Numbered from the stretch's first letter, positions 17,639 through 26,757 are shown. The stretch is 64,000 nt of DNA from Cellulosimicrobium sp. Marseille-Q4280 (GCF_943181405.1 NZ_CALPBY010000007.1:186001-250000); one strand, 5' to 3'. The notes: generated by a model not told the origin, from the sequence alone. Program-made: numbers and translations.

Positions 17639-17774
17639 GGCGCGACCTCCTCGTCACGGCCGTCGCCGAGGGGTGGTGGACGACGGCGCACCGGCCGCGC
17701 GGCGACCGTGCCGCGCGGGATCTCGTGGGTCGATCATCCCGCGCCGCGCGGTGTCCGGGCGACCGGTGCCCTCG

Positions 17775-17791
17775 GGCGCGCGTCGCGCGCC
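17775..17791 (-). terminator. short GC hairpin after nhaA
   Basis: GGCGCGCG-T-CGCGCGCC lies directly after the nhaA stop and before the scoA promoter region. It may be a short intrinsic terminator without a U-run. Support is modest because such sequences are common in this base composition. Confidence 0.4.
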
Positions 17792-17796
17792 GGGCG

Positions 17797-19092
17797 TCAG
17801 TGCTCGAGCCGGTCCTTCTCGTCGCCGATGAGGTCGGTGACCTCGTCGGGCAGGTCGTCGCGGTTCATGTCGTCGGAGCGGGCCTTGCGCGCGTCCCACC
17901 GCAGCGAGAACGCGGCGAGCACCGCGGCGATCGTCGAGGCGGCGAGGATCGCGATCTTCGCGCCGTCGGTGTGCTCGGCGTCGGGGAAGGAGAGCTCGGC
18001 GATGAGGAGCGACACCGTGAAGCCGATCCCCGCGAGGAGACCGACCGGCAACAGGTCGCGCACCCCGATCCCGGCGGCGAGACGCAGCGGGGTGAAGCGC
18101 GTGACGAGCGCGGTGACCCCGAGGACGCCGATGAGCTTGCCGAGGACGAGGCCGAGCACGATGGCGAGCACGACGGGCTGGGCGAGGACCTCGGAGACCG
18201 GGGTCTCGCCGCCGACGATCGACACGCCCGCGGCGAAGAACGCGAAGAGGGGGAGGGCGATGCCCTGCGAGACCGGCCGGACCGTGCGCTCGAAGCGGTG
18301 CGTGCGCGACTCGCTCTCACCGTGGACGACGAGCGCCGGGACCGCGAAGCCGAGGAGGACGCCGGCGATGGTCGCGTGGACGCCCGACTCGTGCATGAAC
18401 GCCCACGCGACGGCGGCGACGGGGAGCAGGAGCCACCAGTGCGTGCGCCGGGCACGGACGAGCACCGCGTACAGCGCGACGGCGACCAGCGAGAGACCGA
18501 GGAAGAGCCAGTCGAGGTCCTCGGTGTAGAAGATCGCGATGATGACGATCGCGAGCAGGTCGTCGACGACCGCGAGCGTGAGGAGGAACGTGCGGATCGC
18601 GACGGGCAGCCCGCGCCCGAAGACGGCGAGCACGCCGAGGGCGAACGCGATGTCGGTCGCGGTCGGGATCGCCCACCCGTGCAGCGCGCTCGGGTCGCCC
18701 AGGACGAGCAGCACGACGACGAAGATCGCCGCCGGGACCGCCATGCCACCGACGGCGGCGAGCATCGGGACCCCGGCCTGCTTCGGGTTGCGCAGGCTCC
18801 CGGCGACGAACTCCTGCTTGAGCTCGACCCCGACGACGAAGAAGAAGACGGCGAGCAGCCCGTCCGCCGCCCACGTCGCGAGCGTGAGGTCGAGGTGCAG
18901 CGGGGCCGAGGGGCCGAGGACGGCGTTCGACAGCGTGAAGTACGCGTCGCGCCACGGGGAGTTCGCCCAGAGGAGCGCGACGAGGGCGGCGCCGATGAGC
19001 AGCGCGCCTCCCGTCGTCTCGCGGCTCGCCCAGCGGCGCAGCGGGCCGGGTGCGGACGAGGAAGGCGCGGTGGACGGGGACGCAGCAGTCAT
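17797..19092 (-). CDS. nhaA: Na+/H+ antiporter NhaA
   Basis: A 431-residue inner-membrane antiporter that exchanges sodium for protons and helps control pH and salt. Eleven to twelve hydrophobic segments are present. The family's charged sites are visible: ATDIAFALG (counterpart of Asp133 of the E. coli protein), AVVDDLLAI (the ion-binding Asp pair), and GKLIGVLG near the end (Lys300 region). VFFFVVGVELKQEF is another NhaA hallmark. The ATG at 19092 has AGGAGA seven bases upstream and is preferred over an in-frame start at 19170. The C-terminal tail is charged and hydrophilic. It is probably monocistronic. Confidence 0.95.
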   Translation of the reverse strand: MTAASPSTAPSSSAPGPLRRWASRETTGGALLIGAALVALLWANSPWRDAYFTLSNAVLGPSAPLHLDLTLATWAADGLLAVFFFVVGVELKQEFVAGSLRNPKQAGVPMLAAVGGMAVPAAIFVVVLLVLGDPSALHGWAIPTATDIAFALGVLAVFGRGLPVAIRTFLLTLAVVDDLLAIVIIAIFYTEDLDWLFLGLSLVAVALYAVLVRARRTHWWLLLPVAAVAWAFMHESGVHATIAGVLLGFAVPALVVHGESESRTHRFERTVRPVSQGIALPLFAFFAAGVSIVGGETPVSEVLAQPVVLAIVLGLVLGKLIGVLGVTALVTRFTPLRLAAGIGVRDLLPVGLLAGIGFTVSLLIAELSFPDAEHTDGAKIAILAASTIAAVLAAFSLRWDARKARSDDMNRDDLPDEVTDLIGDEKDRLEH

Positions 19093-19234
19093 GGTTCTCC
19101 TGGGGAGGTCGGTGGCGGGAGGGCGACACGAGGGGTCGCTGAACGCGTCGCCGACCAGACTTCCCGGCACACCGGGGACGATCCTACGCGGCGGTCGGGC
19201 ACCGCGCCCGCGCGCCCGCGAACGACGAGCGGGG

Positions 19235-19813
19235 TCAGGTGGGCGGCGTCGTCGCCCCGTCGCCGTCGACCTCTCGCGCCAGCTCGAGCAGCCGCGTGAC
19301 GGTGTTCCAGTTCCGGCCCGTCACGGGCGTTCCCGCGGCGCGCGACAGCACGGTCGTCGTGAGCGGCGACCGGCCGATGCCGTCGGGGTACCGCGCGTAG
19401 AGCACGCCGTGCGCGACGGCGAGGCTCTCGCGCCCCGCGGTGGACAGGTCCAGCCGTGCGATCCCCGCGGCGTCGACCGGCTCCGCCCCGACGAGCACGA
19501 GCACGTGCGACGGGTCCTCGCGCGCGGCCTTCGGCCAGGGGACGTCGGCGACGATCCGCTCGAGCTGCGCGGTCGTCAGCACGACGACGGTCGCGTCGAC
19601 GCCGAACTCCTCGACCACGCCGTCGTGGACGAGACGCGCCACGTCCGCGGCCGACCTCGCGCCCGAGCCGCCGGCCGCCACCACGAGGTTGCCGCTGTTG
19701 ACGATCGTGCGGGGCGCGGCGAACCCGAGCTCGCCGGCCAGGGCGCGCAGCCGCGTCGACGGGACCTTGCGTCCGCCGACGTTCACGGCGAACAGCAGCG
19801 CGGCGTAGCTCAT
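19235..19813 (-). CDS. DUF1697 family protein
   Basis: A 192-residue protein with the DUF1697 pattern: start YAALLFAVNVGGRKVPSTRLRAL (quoted here only as YAALLFAVNVGG and VPSTRLRAL), the TIVNSGNLVV block, and near the end RNWNTVTRLLELA. The family is widespread in soil actinobacteria and has no established reaction. It is a small cytoplasmic alpha/beta protein. The ATG overlaps the stop of the amidase gene by four bases (19810-19813), so it is translated with that amidase, which may hint at a shared pathway. No metal or catalytic site can be assigned. Confidence 0.85.
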   Translation of the reverse strand: MSYAALLFAVNVGGRKVPSTRLRALAGELGFAAPRTIVNSGNLVVAAGGSGARSAADVARLVHDGVVEEFGVDATVVVLTTAQLERIVADVPWPKAAREDPSHVLVLVGAEPVDAAGIARLDLSTAGRESLAVAHGVLYARYPDGIGRSPLTTTVLSRAAGTPVTGRNWNTVTRLLELAREVDGDGATTPPT

Positions 19814-21354
19814 GGCACCTCCGGGGGACGGCGGTCGGACCAGGGCGCCGCCTGCTCCAGCAGCGCGGCGAGGCACAGCAGCAGCGCGTCGTCGCCGTGG
19901 GCTGCGCCGAGCATCACGCCGACGGGGACCGTTCGCGCGGTGCCGTCGGCGTCCTCGACGCGCGCCTCGCCGAGCGGCAGCGAGATCGCCGGTCGGCCGG
20001 TGAGGTTGTACAGGCTCGTCCACGGGGTGAACGCGGTCTGCGCCGCGAAGTCGGCGGCGGGGTCGTCGTCGAGCCGCTGGGTGCCGACGAGCGCGGGCGG
20101 CTGGGCGAGCGTCGGGGACACGACGACGTCGACGCCGGCCCACGCCGCGGCGACCTCGCGCGCGAGGGCCTGCACCCCGGCGAGCGCCGTCGCGTGCTCG
20201 AGACCCGTGACCGCGCGTCCGCGCTCCCGCAGCCAGCGCGTGAGCGGGACGAGGAGGCGCTCGCGGTCCGCCGGTACGGGCGCCTGGAGCGCGCCGACCG
20301 ACCACAGGGCCGCGAACGCGTCCCAGCGCTCGGCCGGGAACGGGGGAGCGACCTCGACGACCTCGTGGCCGGCGTCCGCGAGGAGCACCGCGACGGTCCG
20401 GGCCGCAGCCGCGCACGCCGGGTGCACCGGGCCGTCGGCGGCGATCACGGGGTCGAGGAGCAGCCCGACCCGCAGGGTTCTTCCTCGCGAGCCGTGCGGG
20501 ACGGTCGCGCCGAGCGCCGCGACGAACGACCGCGGCGGGCCGTCCGCGCCGGTGAGGAGCTCGCGCGAGCGCGTGCCCGACGGCGCGACGTCGCCACCCG
20601 TGAACGTGTCGCCCGGCCACGGCCGCGCGAGCACGTCGAGGAAGGCTGCCGTGTCCCGGACGGACCGGGTGAGGACGCCGTGCGTGGCGAGCCCGGCGCC
20701 GTCGACCCCGGACGGTCCCGGGCTCACGCGGCCCCGCGAGGGCTTGAGGCCGACCAGGCCGCACGCGCTCGCGGGGATGCGCAGCGAACCGCCGCCGTCG
20801 CTGCCGTGCGCGACGGGCACGACGCGCCCCGCGACGGCCGCGGCGGCGCCTCCGCTCGACCCGCCGGCGGACCGCGCGAGGTCCCACGGCGTGCGTGCCG
20901 GAGGGCCGGTGTCGGGCTCGGTGTAGCAGGGGAGGCCGAGCTCGGGCGTCGAGGTCTTGCCGACGAGCACCGTGCCCGCGGCGCGCAGGAGCGTCACGAC
21001 GCCGTCGTCGACCGCGGGCAGGAACGGGTCGAGCGCCCCGGACCCGGCGCGCATCGGCACCCCGGCGACCATCGTGAGGTCCTTGACCGGGCACGGGACA
21101 CCGAGGAACGGGGGGAGCGCGCCCGGCACGTCGGCGGTCCGGTCACGGCGCGCCGCGACGAGCGCGGCCTCCGCCGCCTCGGCCTGCGCGCTCGAGAGAC
21201 CGGGCGCCAGCACCGCGAAGGCGCCGAGCGCCGCGCCCGTCTGCTCGGCCGCCTCGAGGGTGGCGGCGAGCACCTCGGTCGGCGAGACGTCGCCGACCCG
21301 GAGCGCCTCCGCGAGCGCGGTCGCGTCGAGGTCGTGCAGGTCGGGGAGGCCCAT
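19810..21354 (-). CDS. amidase (amidase signature family)
   Basis: A 514-residue amidase-signature hydrolase, which cleaves an amide using a Ser-cisSer-Lys triad. The Lys is in CPVKDLTMV (about residue 85). GGSSGG (about 160) provides the cis-Ser region, and the nucleophilic Ser lies in GSDGGGSLRIPAS (about 185). The order and spacing match the family. The ATG at 21354 starts the conserved N-terminal helix (LDATALAEALRVGDVSPTEVL). The substrate could be a small aliphatic, aryl or peptide amide. There is no GatB partner nearby, so it is not evidently a GatA. It is coupled to the downstream DUF1697 gene and divergent from a DHA2 exporter. Confidence 0.9.
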   Translation of the reverse strand: MGLPDLHDLDATALAEALRVGDVSPTEVLAATLEAAEQTGAALGAFAVLAPGLSSAQAEAAEAALVAARRDRTADVPGALPPFLGVPCPVKDLTMVAGVPMRAGSGALDPFLPAVDDGVVTLLRAAGTVLVGKTSTPELGLPCYTEPDTGPPARTPWDLARSAGGSSGGAAAAVAGRVVPVAHGSDGGGSLRIPASACGLVGLKPSRGRVSPGPSGVDGAGLATHGVLTRSVRDTAAFLDVLARPWPGDTFTGGDVAPSGTRSRELLTGADGPPRSFVAALGATVPHGSRGRTLRVGLLLDPVIAADGPVHPACAAAARTVAVLLADAGHEVVEVAPPFPAERWDAFAALWSVGALQAPVPADRERLLVPLTRWLRERGRAVTGLEHATALAGVQALAREVAAAWAGVDVVVSPTLAQPPALVGTQRLDDDPAADFAAQTAFTPWTSLYNLTGRPAISLPLGEARVEDADGTARTVPVGVMLGAAHGDDALLLCLAALLEQAAPWSDRRPPEVP

Positions 21355-21404
21355 GCGCCCGACGCTACCGGGGCGGCCGTGTCGCCACCGCGCGGGGACG
21401 CTCC

Positions 21405-21410
21405 TATGAT
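21405..21410 (+). promoter_or_regulatory. -10 element of probable leaderless promoter
   Basis: TATGAT ends five bases before the GTG start of the DHA2 exporter at 21416, so transcription would begin at or next to the start codon. No ribosome-binding site is present between them. This fits the leaderless mRNAs common in actinobacteria. Confidence 0.55.
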
Positions 21411-21415
21411 CGCTT

Positions 21416-23080
21416 GTGCCCACTCCTCCCGCTGGAACCGGTCCGTCCGAACGTGCCGCCGCCCCGACCTCCGTCGAGGCGCCCGCGCCCCGGACCGGTG
21501 TCGTGCCCCTCGTGGACCTGCACGGCCGCAGCGCGTGGAGCATCCTGCCGCCGTTGATCCTCGGCTTCTTCATGATCATGGTCGACACGACGATCGTGAA
21601 CATCGCCGTGCCGACGCTCCAGCGCGAGCTCGACGCGAGCCTCGTCGCGGTCGGCTGGGTCAACAGCGCCTACCTGCTCTCGTACGCCGTGCTCCTCCTC
21701 CTGGCCGGGCGCCTCGGCGACCGGTACGGGCCCAAGCCCGTGTTCGTCGCGGGGCTCGTCGTCTTCACGCTCGCCTCGGCGTGGTGCGGGCTGTCGGGGT
21801 CGATCGGGATGCTCATCGCCGCGCGCGTCGTCCAGGGCGTCGGCGCGGCTCTCATGACGCCGCAGACCATGGCGATGATCACGCGCGTCTTCCCGGCGAC
21901 CCAGCGCGGCGCGGCCATGGGCCTGTGGGGCGCGACCGCCGGCGTCGCGACGATCGCCGGCCCGCTGCTCGGCGGCGTGTTCGTCGAGACGTGGGGCTGG
22001 GAGTGGATCTTCTTCGTCAACGTCCCGGTGGGCGTCGTCGCGCTGTGGCTCGGGCTCACGCGGCTGCCGCGGCTCGCGACCAACAAGCGCACGTTCGACG
22101 TCCTGGGCGTCGTGCTGTCGGTCGTCGGGCTGTTCGCCGTCGTGTTCGGTCTCCAGGAGGGCGAGACGTACGACTGGGGCACCATCACGGGCTTCGTCAC
22201 CGTGTGGGGCATGATCGGGCTCGGGCTGGCGGTTCTCGTCGTGTTCGTCTGGTGGCAGCACCGGCTCGGCGACGGGGCGCTCCTGCCGCTGAAGCTGTTC
22301 CGCTCGCGCACCTTCTCGCTCGCGAACGTCGCGGGCATGTCCGTGTCGTTCGCGATGATCGGGATCTTCTTCCCGCTCACGATCTTCCTGCAGTCGATCC
22401 TCGGCCTGTCGCCGCTGCACGCGGCGCTGATCAACCTGCCCGGCTCGCTCGTGTCCGGGATCGTCGCGCCGCTCGCGGGACGCCTCTCGGACCGCGTGCC
22501 CGCGAAGTGGGTCGTCGCGACGGGCTTCGGCGTCCTCGCCGTGGCGGTGGCGTGGCTCGCGGCCGTCGTCGCGCCCGGGGTGTCGGTCGCGGCGATCATC
22601 GCGCCGATGACGCTGTTCGGCATCGGGACCGGGTGCGTCTTCTCGCCGCTCGCCAACCTCGCGACGTCGGGCCTGGACGGCCGCACCGCCGGGGCCGGGG
22701 CGGGCGCGTTCAACACGACGCGCCAGGTGGGCGGCGTGATCGGGTCGGCCGCGGTCGTCGCGACCCTCACCGCGCGCCTCGCCGTGACCCTCCCTGCCGC
22801 GGCGCAGGACGCCGCGGCGTCCCTGCCCGAGGCGGTCCGTCAGCCGTTCCTCGACGGCTTCGCGGGCGCGGGCGGGTCGCTCGAGGGCGGCTCCGGCATG
22901 CCGGACCTCCCGGCGGGCGTGCCCGACGACGTCGCGCGCCAGGTCGGCGAGGCCGCCACGACCGCGTTCCACGCCGGTTTCGCGACGGCGGCCGGCCAGA
23001 CGCTCGCGGTCACGGCCGCGGTGCTCGTGGTGGGCCTCGCGTGCGCGCTCGCCATGCCGCGCCGGCACGTCGAGCACTGA
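21416..23080 (+). CDS. DHA2 family multidrug efflux MFS transporter
   Basis: A 554-residue major facilitator of the 14-segment DHA2 (EmrB/QacA) group, which exports drugs or other lipophilic compounds against protons. The motif VDTTIVNIAVPTLQREL marks the first segment. GRLGDRYGPKPVF is the inter-segment loop motif. The antiporter motif C region is GPLLGGVFVETWGWEW, followed by FFVNVPVG. A large loop at about residues 450-520 precedes the last segment. The start is GTG, probably leaderless. It is divergent from the amidase gene. No dedicated regulator lies beside it. Confidence 0.92.
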   Translation: MPTPPAGTGPSERAAAPTSVEAPAPRTGVVPLVDLHGRSAWSILPPLILGFFMIMVDTTIVNIAVPTLQRELDASLVAVGWVNSAYLLSYAVLLLLAGRLGDRYGPKPVFVAGLVVFTLASAWCGLSGSIGMLIAARVVQGVGAALMTPQTMAMITRVFPATQRGAAMGLWGATAGVATIAGPLLGGVFVETWGWEWIFFVNVPVGVVALWLGLTRLPRLATNKRTFDVLGVVLSVVGLFAVVFGLQEGETYDWGTITGFVTVWGMIGLGLAVLVVFVWWQHRLGDGALLPLKLFRSRTFSLANVAGMSVSFAMIGIFFPLTIFLQSILGLSPLHAALINLPGSLVSGIVAPLAGRLSDRVPAKWVVATGFGVLAVAVAWLAAVVAPGVSVAAIIAPMTLFGIGTGCVFSPLANLATSGLDGRTAGAGAGAFNTTRQVGGVIGSAAVVATLTARLAVTLPAAAQDAAASLPEAVRQPFLDGFAGAGGSLEGGSGMPDLPAGVPDDVARQVGEAATTAFHAGFATAAGQTLAVTAAVLVVGLACALAMPRRHVEH

Positions 23081-23139
23081 CGGTCGCGGGCTCGACGTGA
23101 ACGGCGGGTTAAACCTCGGCGACACGGGGGCGCAGGGCT

Positions 23140-23155
23140 GGTGATCGGAATCACA
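23140..23155 (+). promoter_or_regulatory. Crp/GlxR-like operator upstream of phoH2
   Basis: GGTGATCGGAATCACA matches nine of the ten fixed bases of the Crp-family consensus TGTGA-N6-TCACA. A TAGTTT -10-like sequence follows at about 23163, so the site would overlap or abut the promoter of the 170-base leader of the PIN-PhoH gene. GlxR, the actinobacterial Crp homologue, uses this consensus; that link is inferred. Confidence 0.5.
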
Positions 23156-23169
23156 CGGGCGTAGTTTCG

Positions 23170-23340
23170 CGAGGGACGGACGGCACCATCGCCGTCCTCC
23201 GGGAGGCCAGCCGATGGGGTTCATGCTCCGCTCAGGAGGGCCGGCACCGGCACTGCTGAGCCGTCGCACCCACGGCCCGGAAGCCGGTCGCCTGCCACAC
23301 CCTGGAAGAGCACGGCGTTCGCGCGCCGGAGGGGAGCCCT
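23170..23340 (+). ncRNA. structured 5' leader of phoH2, possible riboswitch
   Basis: The leader contains a perfect hairpin GGACGGC-ACCATC-GCCGTCC (about 23177-23196), a long-range stem GCTCAG...CTGAGC, and a conserved-looking block GAAGCCGGTCGCCTGCC near 23280-23296. That block resembles the B12-box of cobalamin riboswitches and, less well, the 3' end of ydaO-type leaders. No reading frame is convincing here. The class cannot be fixed by eye. Confidence 0.35.
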
Positions 23341-23341
23341 C

Positions 23342-24700
23342 GTGGTCCACACCTCACCCACCCCCGGTCCTGCCCCGGACGACGACGGACGCCGGACGTT
23401 CGTCGTCGACACCTCGGTCCTCCTGAGCGACCCGCGCGCCATCGGGCGGTTCGCCGAGCACGACGTCGTCCTCCCGGTCGTCGTCATCACGGAGCTCGAG
23501 GCCAAGCGGCACCACGCGGAGCTCGGGTACTTCGCCCGCAGCGCGCTGCGCATGCTCGACGAGCTGCGGGTGAAGCACGGCCGCCTCGACGCGCCGATCC
23601 CGGTCGGCGACGTGGGCGGCACGTTGCGCGTCGAGCTCAACCACACGGATCCCACGGTGCTGCCGGCCGGCTTCCGCCTGGGGGACAACGACACACGCAT
23701 CCTGTCCGTCGCGGCGAACCTCGCGACCGAGGGTCACGACGTGACGGTCGTGTCGAAGGACCTGCCGATGCGCGTCAAGGCGTCGGCCGTCGGGCTGCGC
23801 GCCGAGGAGTACCGCGCGGAGCTCGCCGTGGACTCCGGCTGGACGGGGATGAGCGAGATCTCGTTCACCGACGAGGAGACCGCGTCCCTGTGGGAGCACG
23901 AGTCCGTCGAGATCGCGAGCCTCGACCCCGCGGTCGTCGAGGCCGCCGGCCCCCTGCACTGCCACACGGGCCTCGTGGTGCACTCGCCGCGCGGGTCGGC
24001 GCTCGGCAGGGTCACGGCCGACAAGCACGTGCAGCTCGTGCGCGGCGACCGCGACCTGTTCGGCCTGCACGGGCGGTCCGCCGAGCAGCGGGTCGCGATC
24101 GACCTGCTCCTCGACGACAGCGTCGGGATCCTCTCGCTCGGCGGTCGCGCGGGGACGGGCAAGTCGGCGCTCGCGCTGTGCGCCGGTCTCGAGGCCGTGA
24201 TGGAGCGCCGTCAGCACCGCAAGGTCATGGTGTTCCGGCCGCTCTACGCCGTGGGGGGCCAGGAGCTCGGGTACCTGCCCGGCTCCGAGGCCGAGAAGAT
24301 GAACCCCTGGGCGCAGGCGGTGTACGACACCCTCGGTGCTCTCGTCTCCCCGCAGGTCCTCGACGAGGTGATCGACCGCGACATGCTCGAGGTCCTGCCG
24401 CTCACGCACATCCGCGGCAGGTCCCTGCACGACGCGTTCGTCATCGTCGACGAGGCCCAGTCGCTCGAGCGCAACGTTCTCCTGACCGTGCTCTCGCGCA
24501 TCGGGCAGTCGTCGCGCGTCGTGCTCACGCACGACGTCGCGCAGCGGGACAACCTGCGCGTCGGGCGGCACGACGGCGTCGCCGCGGTGATCGAGGCGCT
24601 CAAGGGGCACCCGCTGTTCGCGCACGTGACGCTCACGCGCTCCGAGCGGTCGCCCGTCGCTGCGCTCGTGACGGAGATGCTGGAGTCGATCGAGGTCTGA
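23342..24700 (+). CDS. phoH2: PIN-PhoH fusion protein (PhoH2)
   Basis: A 452-residue two-domain protein. The N-terminal PIN nuclease domain (about residues 17-150) has the acidic metal ligands in [12 protein letters not shown] (Asp23), [12 protein letters not shown], and LGDNDTRIL. The C-terminal PhoH ATPase domain (about 240-450) has Walker [10 protein letters not shown] (about 266-274) and Walker [11 protein letters not shown] (about 365-374). PhoH2 proteins of mycobacteria are reported as sequence-specific RNA helicases and RNases, acting on cytoplasmic RNA. The GTG at 23342 has GGAGGGG about eight bases upstream. A long leader with a Crp-like site suggests regulation by carbon or cAMP status. 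Its 3' end overlaps the convergent FUSC gene by 68 bp. Confidence 0.93.
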   Translation: MVHTSPTPGPAPDDDGRRTFVVDTSVLLSDPRAIGRFAEHDVVLPVVVITELEAKRHHAELGYFARSALRMLDELRVKHGRLDAPIPVGDVGGTLRVELNHTDPTVLPAGFRLGDNDTRILSVAANLATEGHDVTVVSKDLPMRVKASAVGLRAEEYRAELAVDSGWTGMSEISFTDEETASLWEHESVEIASLDPAVVEAAGPLHCHTGLVVHSPRGSALGRVTADKHVQLVRGDRDLFGLHGRSAEQRVAIDLLLDDSVGILSLGGRAGTGKSALALCAGLEAVMERRQHRKVMVFRPLYAVGGQELGYLPGSEAEKMNPWAQAVYDTLGALVSPQVLDEVIDRDMLEVLPLTHIRGRSLHDAFVIVDEAQSLERNVLLTVLSRIGQSSRVVLTHDVAQRDNLRVGRHDGVAAVIEALKGHPLFAHVTLTRSERSPVAALVTEMLESIEV

Positions 24701-26117
24701 CGGCCGAGGGCGCGAGCCCCGGTCCTGCGGGGGAGGAGCCGGCCGCGACCGGGACCTCCCCCGTCGGACCGGGGTCGTCGCTCCCGGGGTCCGATGCCGT
24801 CGGCCGGGCGTGCAGGAGGACCACGGCGAGCAGGCCGACGGCGGCGCCGACCACGGTGTCGAGGGCGCGGTCGAGCGCGAGCGAGGCGGGCTCCGCGGGG
24901 TGCGCGAGGGACGTCATGAGCAGCGCCATCGGCGTGATGGTGAGCATCGCGAGGCCGTAGTGGCGGCCGACGACCACCTCCGTGACGGTCTGGAGGACCA
25001 CCACGACGGCGGCCGTCGCCCAGAACCCGAGGTGGGCGGCGAGCAGGGGCCACGCGAGGAGCGCCCCGACGACCGTCCCGGCACCGCGCTGGAGCGCACG
25101 CACGACCGCGTTCCGGTCGGAGTCGCCCTGGAGCACCGCGGTCGACCCCATCGTCGCCCAAGCGGCGTGCCCGAGGCCCGCGAGCGACGCCACGCCTCCG
25201 GCGACGACACCCGCGACCGCGACGCGCGCGGTCGGCAGCCGCCAGCGCCCGGAGAGGTTCCGGCGCGCCTGGTCCCGCAGCGTGGTGCGCCGCTCGACGG
25301 GCGCGTCCCGGACGCCCGCGCCGGACGTCCCGAGCGTGCGCTCCACGAGGTCGAGCTCCGCCGAGAGCTCGAGGGCCGCCGCCCGGGGGAGACGCCACGA
25401 CAGGTCGTCGGCGAGCACCTCGCGGGCCCGGGCGACGGCGCGGCGGGCGGCGTCGGAGCCGGGGCCGGCCGCCGCGTCGGAGGCGGGCCCTGCCGTCGCG
25501 TCGGAGGACGCGGCGGCGGCGCGTGTCGCGTCGAGGGCCCGTCGCACGGCAAGCCGCGCCGGGCCGGACGGCCGGACGACGGCACCGGCCGTGCACACGA
25601 CCCAGGCGAGCAGCGCACCCAGCGCGGCGGCGACGGCACGCGGCCCGACGTCCTCGAGACCGGGCGCTCCCGCGAGCCCGGCGCCGGCGGCGAAGACGAC
25701 GATCGTCGCCCCGGGCGGCCCGGTGCGCAGTAGTGCGCACAGCGCCGTGGAGCCCGCGGCCAGCGCAGCGACGCCCGCGAGCAGCACGGCCGGGGGGACC
25801 GCGAGCGCGGCGAGCGCCGTGAAGAGCGCGATGCTCGCGGTCATCACGACGCCGACGCCCGCGAGGAGCGACGCGCGCCGACGGTACGGGTCGTACCGGC
25901 CGTACAGGGACGTGAGGGCGCCGAGCGACGCGAACGCGGCGAGGTCCGTGCGGCCGAGCAGGCCGGGCACGGCGAGCGCGAGGGCGACGGCCGCGCCGCA
26001 CCTCAGCGCCGCGGCGACAGTCGCGTCCGCGGGGCTCGCGCGCAGGGCCGCGGAGAGGTGGGACGGGTCCAGGACGGTCCGTGCGGTGCTGCGGACGGGG
26101 GCGAGGGAGAGGGGCAT
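24633..26117 (-). CDS. FUSC family membrane protein
   Basis: A 494-residue FUSC-type membrane protein. It has two sets of hydrophobic segments (about residues 40-180 and 310-440), separated by a cytoplasmic helical region, in the usual FUSC repeat. The second half contains the family's [17 protein letters not shown] and [17 protein letters not shown] blocks. It is probably an exporter of organic acids or toxic compounds. The ATG at 26117 is preferred over 26153 because the latter lies inside the palindromic operator. The Ala/Pro/Arg-rich C-terminal tail is encoded on the opposite strand of the last 68 bp of phoH2. It is divergent from a marR gene, which very likely represses it. Confidence 0.83.
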   Translation of the reverse strand: MPLSLAPVRSTARTVLDPSHLSAALRASPADATVAAALRCGAAVALALAVPGLLGRTDLAAFASLGALTSLYGRYDPYRRRASLLAGVGVVMTASIALFTALAALAVPPAVLLAGVAALAAGSTALCALLRTGPPGATIVVFAAGAGLAGAPGLEDVGPRAVAAALGALLAWVVCTAGAVVRPSGPARLAVRRALDATRAAAASSDATAGPASDAAAGPGSDAARRAVARAREVLADDLSWRLPRAAALELSAELDLVERTLGTSGAGVRDAPVERRTTLRDQARRNLSGRWRLPTARVAVAGVVAGGVASLAGLGHAAWATMGSTAVLQGDSDRNAVVRALQRGAGTVVGALLAWPLLAAHLGFWATAAVVVVLQTVTEVVVGRHYGLAMLTITPMALLMTSLAHPAEPASLALDRALDTVVGAAVGLLAVVLLHARPTASDPGSDDPGPTGEVPVAAGSSPAGPGLAPSAVRPRSTPASPSRAQRRATARSA

Positions 26118-26147
26118 CGCGACCAGGGTATCGATGATTCCCCGATG

Positions 26148-26161
26148 TTTCACCGGTGAAA
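26148..26161. promoter_or_regulatory. 14-bp perfect palindrome, MarR operator candidate
   Basis: TTTCACCGGTGAAA is a perfect palindrome in the 74-bp divergent region between the FUSC and marR starts. It overlaps the expected -35 position of the marR promoter and sits just upstream of the FUSC start. This is the classic arrangement for a MarR repressor controlling itself and a divergent exporter. Confidence 0.75.
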
Positions 26162-26178
26162 TACTGTGAGCCGCGCCC

Positions 26179-26184
26179 TATCCT
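26179..26184 (+). promoter_or_regulatory. -10 element of probable leaderless marR promoter
   Basis: TATCCT ends seven bases before the GTG at 26192, with no ribosome-binding site between them, so the marR transcript is probably leaderless. Confidence 0.5.
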
Positions 26185-26191
26185 GGACACC

Positions 26192-26680
26192 GTGGACTAC
26201 GTCGAGCGCCTCCGGGAGCAGTGGGCAGAGCAGCTGCCCGAGGTGGACACGTCGGTCGCCGACGTGACCGCGCGGCTGCGCCGCATCGCCGGGCTCCTCG
26301 ACGCCCGGGTCGACGCGGCGCTGGACGAGCGCGAGGTCTCCCGTCCCGAGCTGGACGTGCTCACGGCCCTGCGTCGCACGGGCCGGCCGCTGCGCGCCGG
26401 GGAGGTGACGACCCTGACCGGCGCGCCCGGGGCGTCGATCACCAAGCGTCTCGACCGCCTCGAACGCGCGGGGCTCGTCGCGCGGACGGTCCTCGAGCGC
26501 GACCGCCGGGGGGTCGTCGTGGAGCTCACCGACGCCGGCCGGGCGCTCGTCGACGACGTGTTCCCGCGCCAGCTCGCCCTCGAGGAAGACGCCCTCGCCG
26601 GCCTGTCGGCCGACGACCGCGCGACTCTCGCGGCCCTCCTCGCCCCGGTCCTGCGGCGGCTCGACCCGGTGGAGCGCTGA
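26192..26680 (+). CDS. MarR family transcriptional regulator
   Basis: A 162-residue winged-helix regulator. The DNA-binding core is LDVLTALRRTGRPLRAGEV, followed by the recognition-helix segment ASITKRLDRLERAGLV and the wing RDRRGVVVELTDAGR, all typical of MarR. N- and C-terminal helices form the dimer interface. The GTG at 26192 is chosen because a -10 element ends just before it and the upstream in-frame start lies in the operator. It probably binds the palindrome at 26148-26161, represses itself and the divergent FUSC gene, and is released by a small phenolic or similar ligand. The DHA2 exporter gene downstream could also be a target. Confidence 0.9.
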   Translation: MDYVERLREQWAEQLPEVDTSVADVTARLRRIAGLLDARVDAALDEREVSRPELDVLTALRRTGRPLRAGEVTTLTGAPGASITKRLDRLERAGLVARTVLERDRRGVVVELTDAGRALVDDVFPRQLALEEDALAGLSADDRATLAALLAPVLRRLDPVER

Positions 26681-26751
26681 CGGTCCGCCCGACGGTGTGC
26701 CATCGGTCACGATCAGGCGCGGGGCGCCGCTGTGCGGGGGTGCGCGTGCGC

Positions 26752-26757
26752 TAGGGT
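26752..26757 (+). promoter_or_regulatory. possible -10 element for DHA2 exporter
   Basis: TAGGGT lies 115 bp before the ATG of the exporter at 26872, within the 191-bp gap after marR. It suggests a separate promoter with a leader of about 105 bases. The evidence is only resemblance to actinobacterial -10 sequences. Confidence 0.3.
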
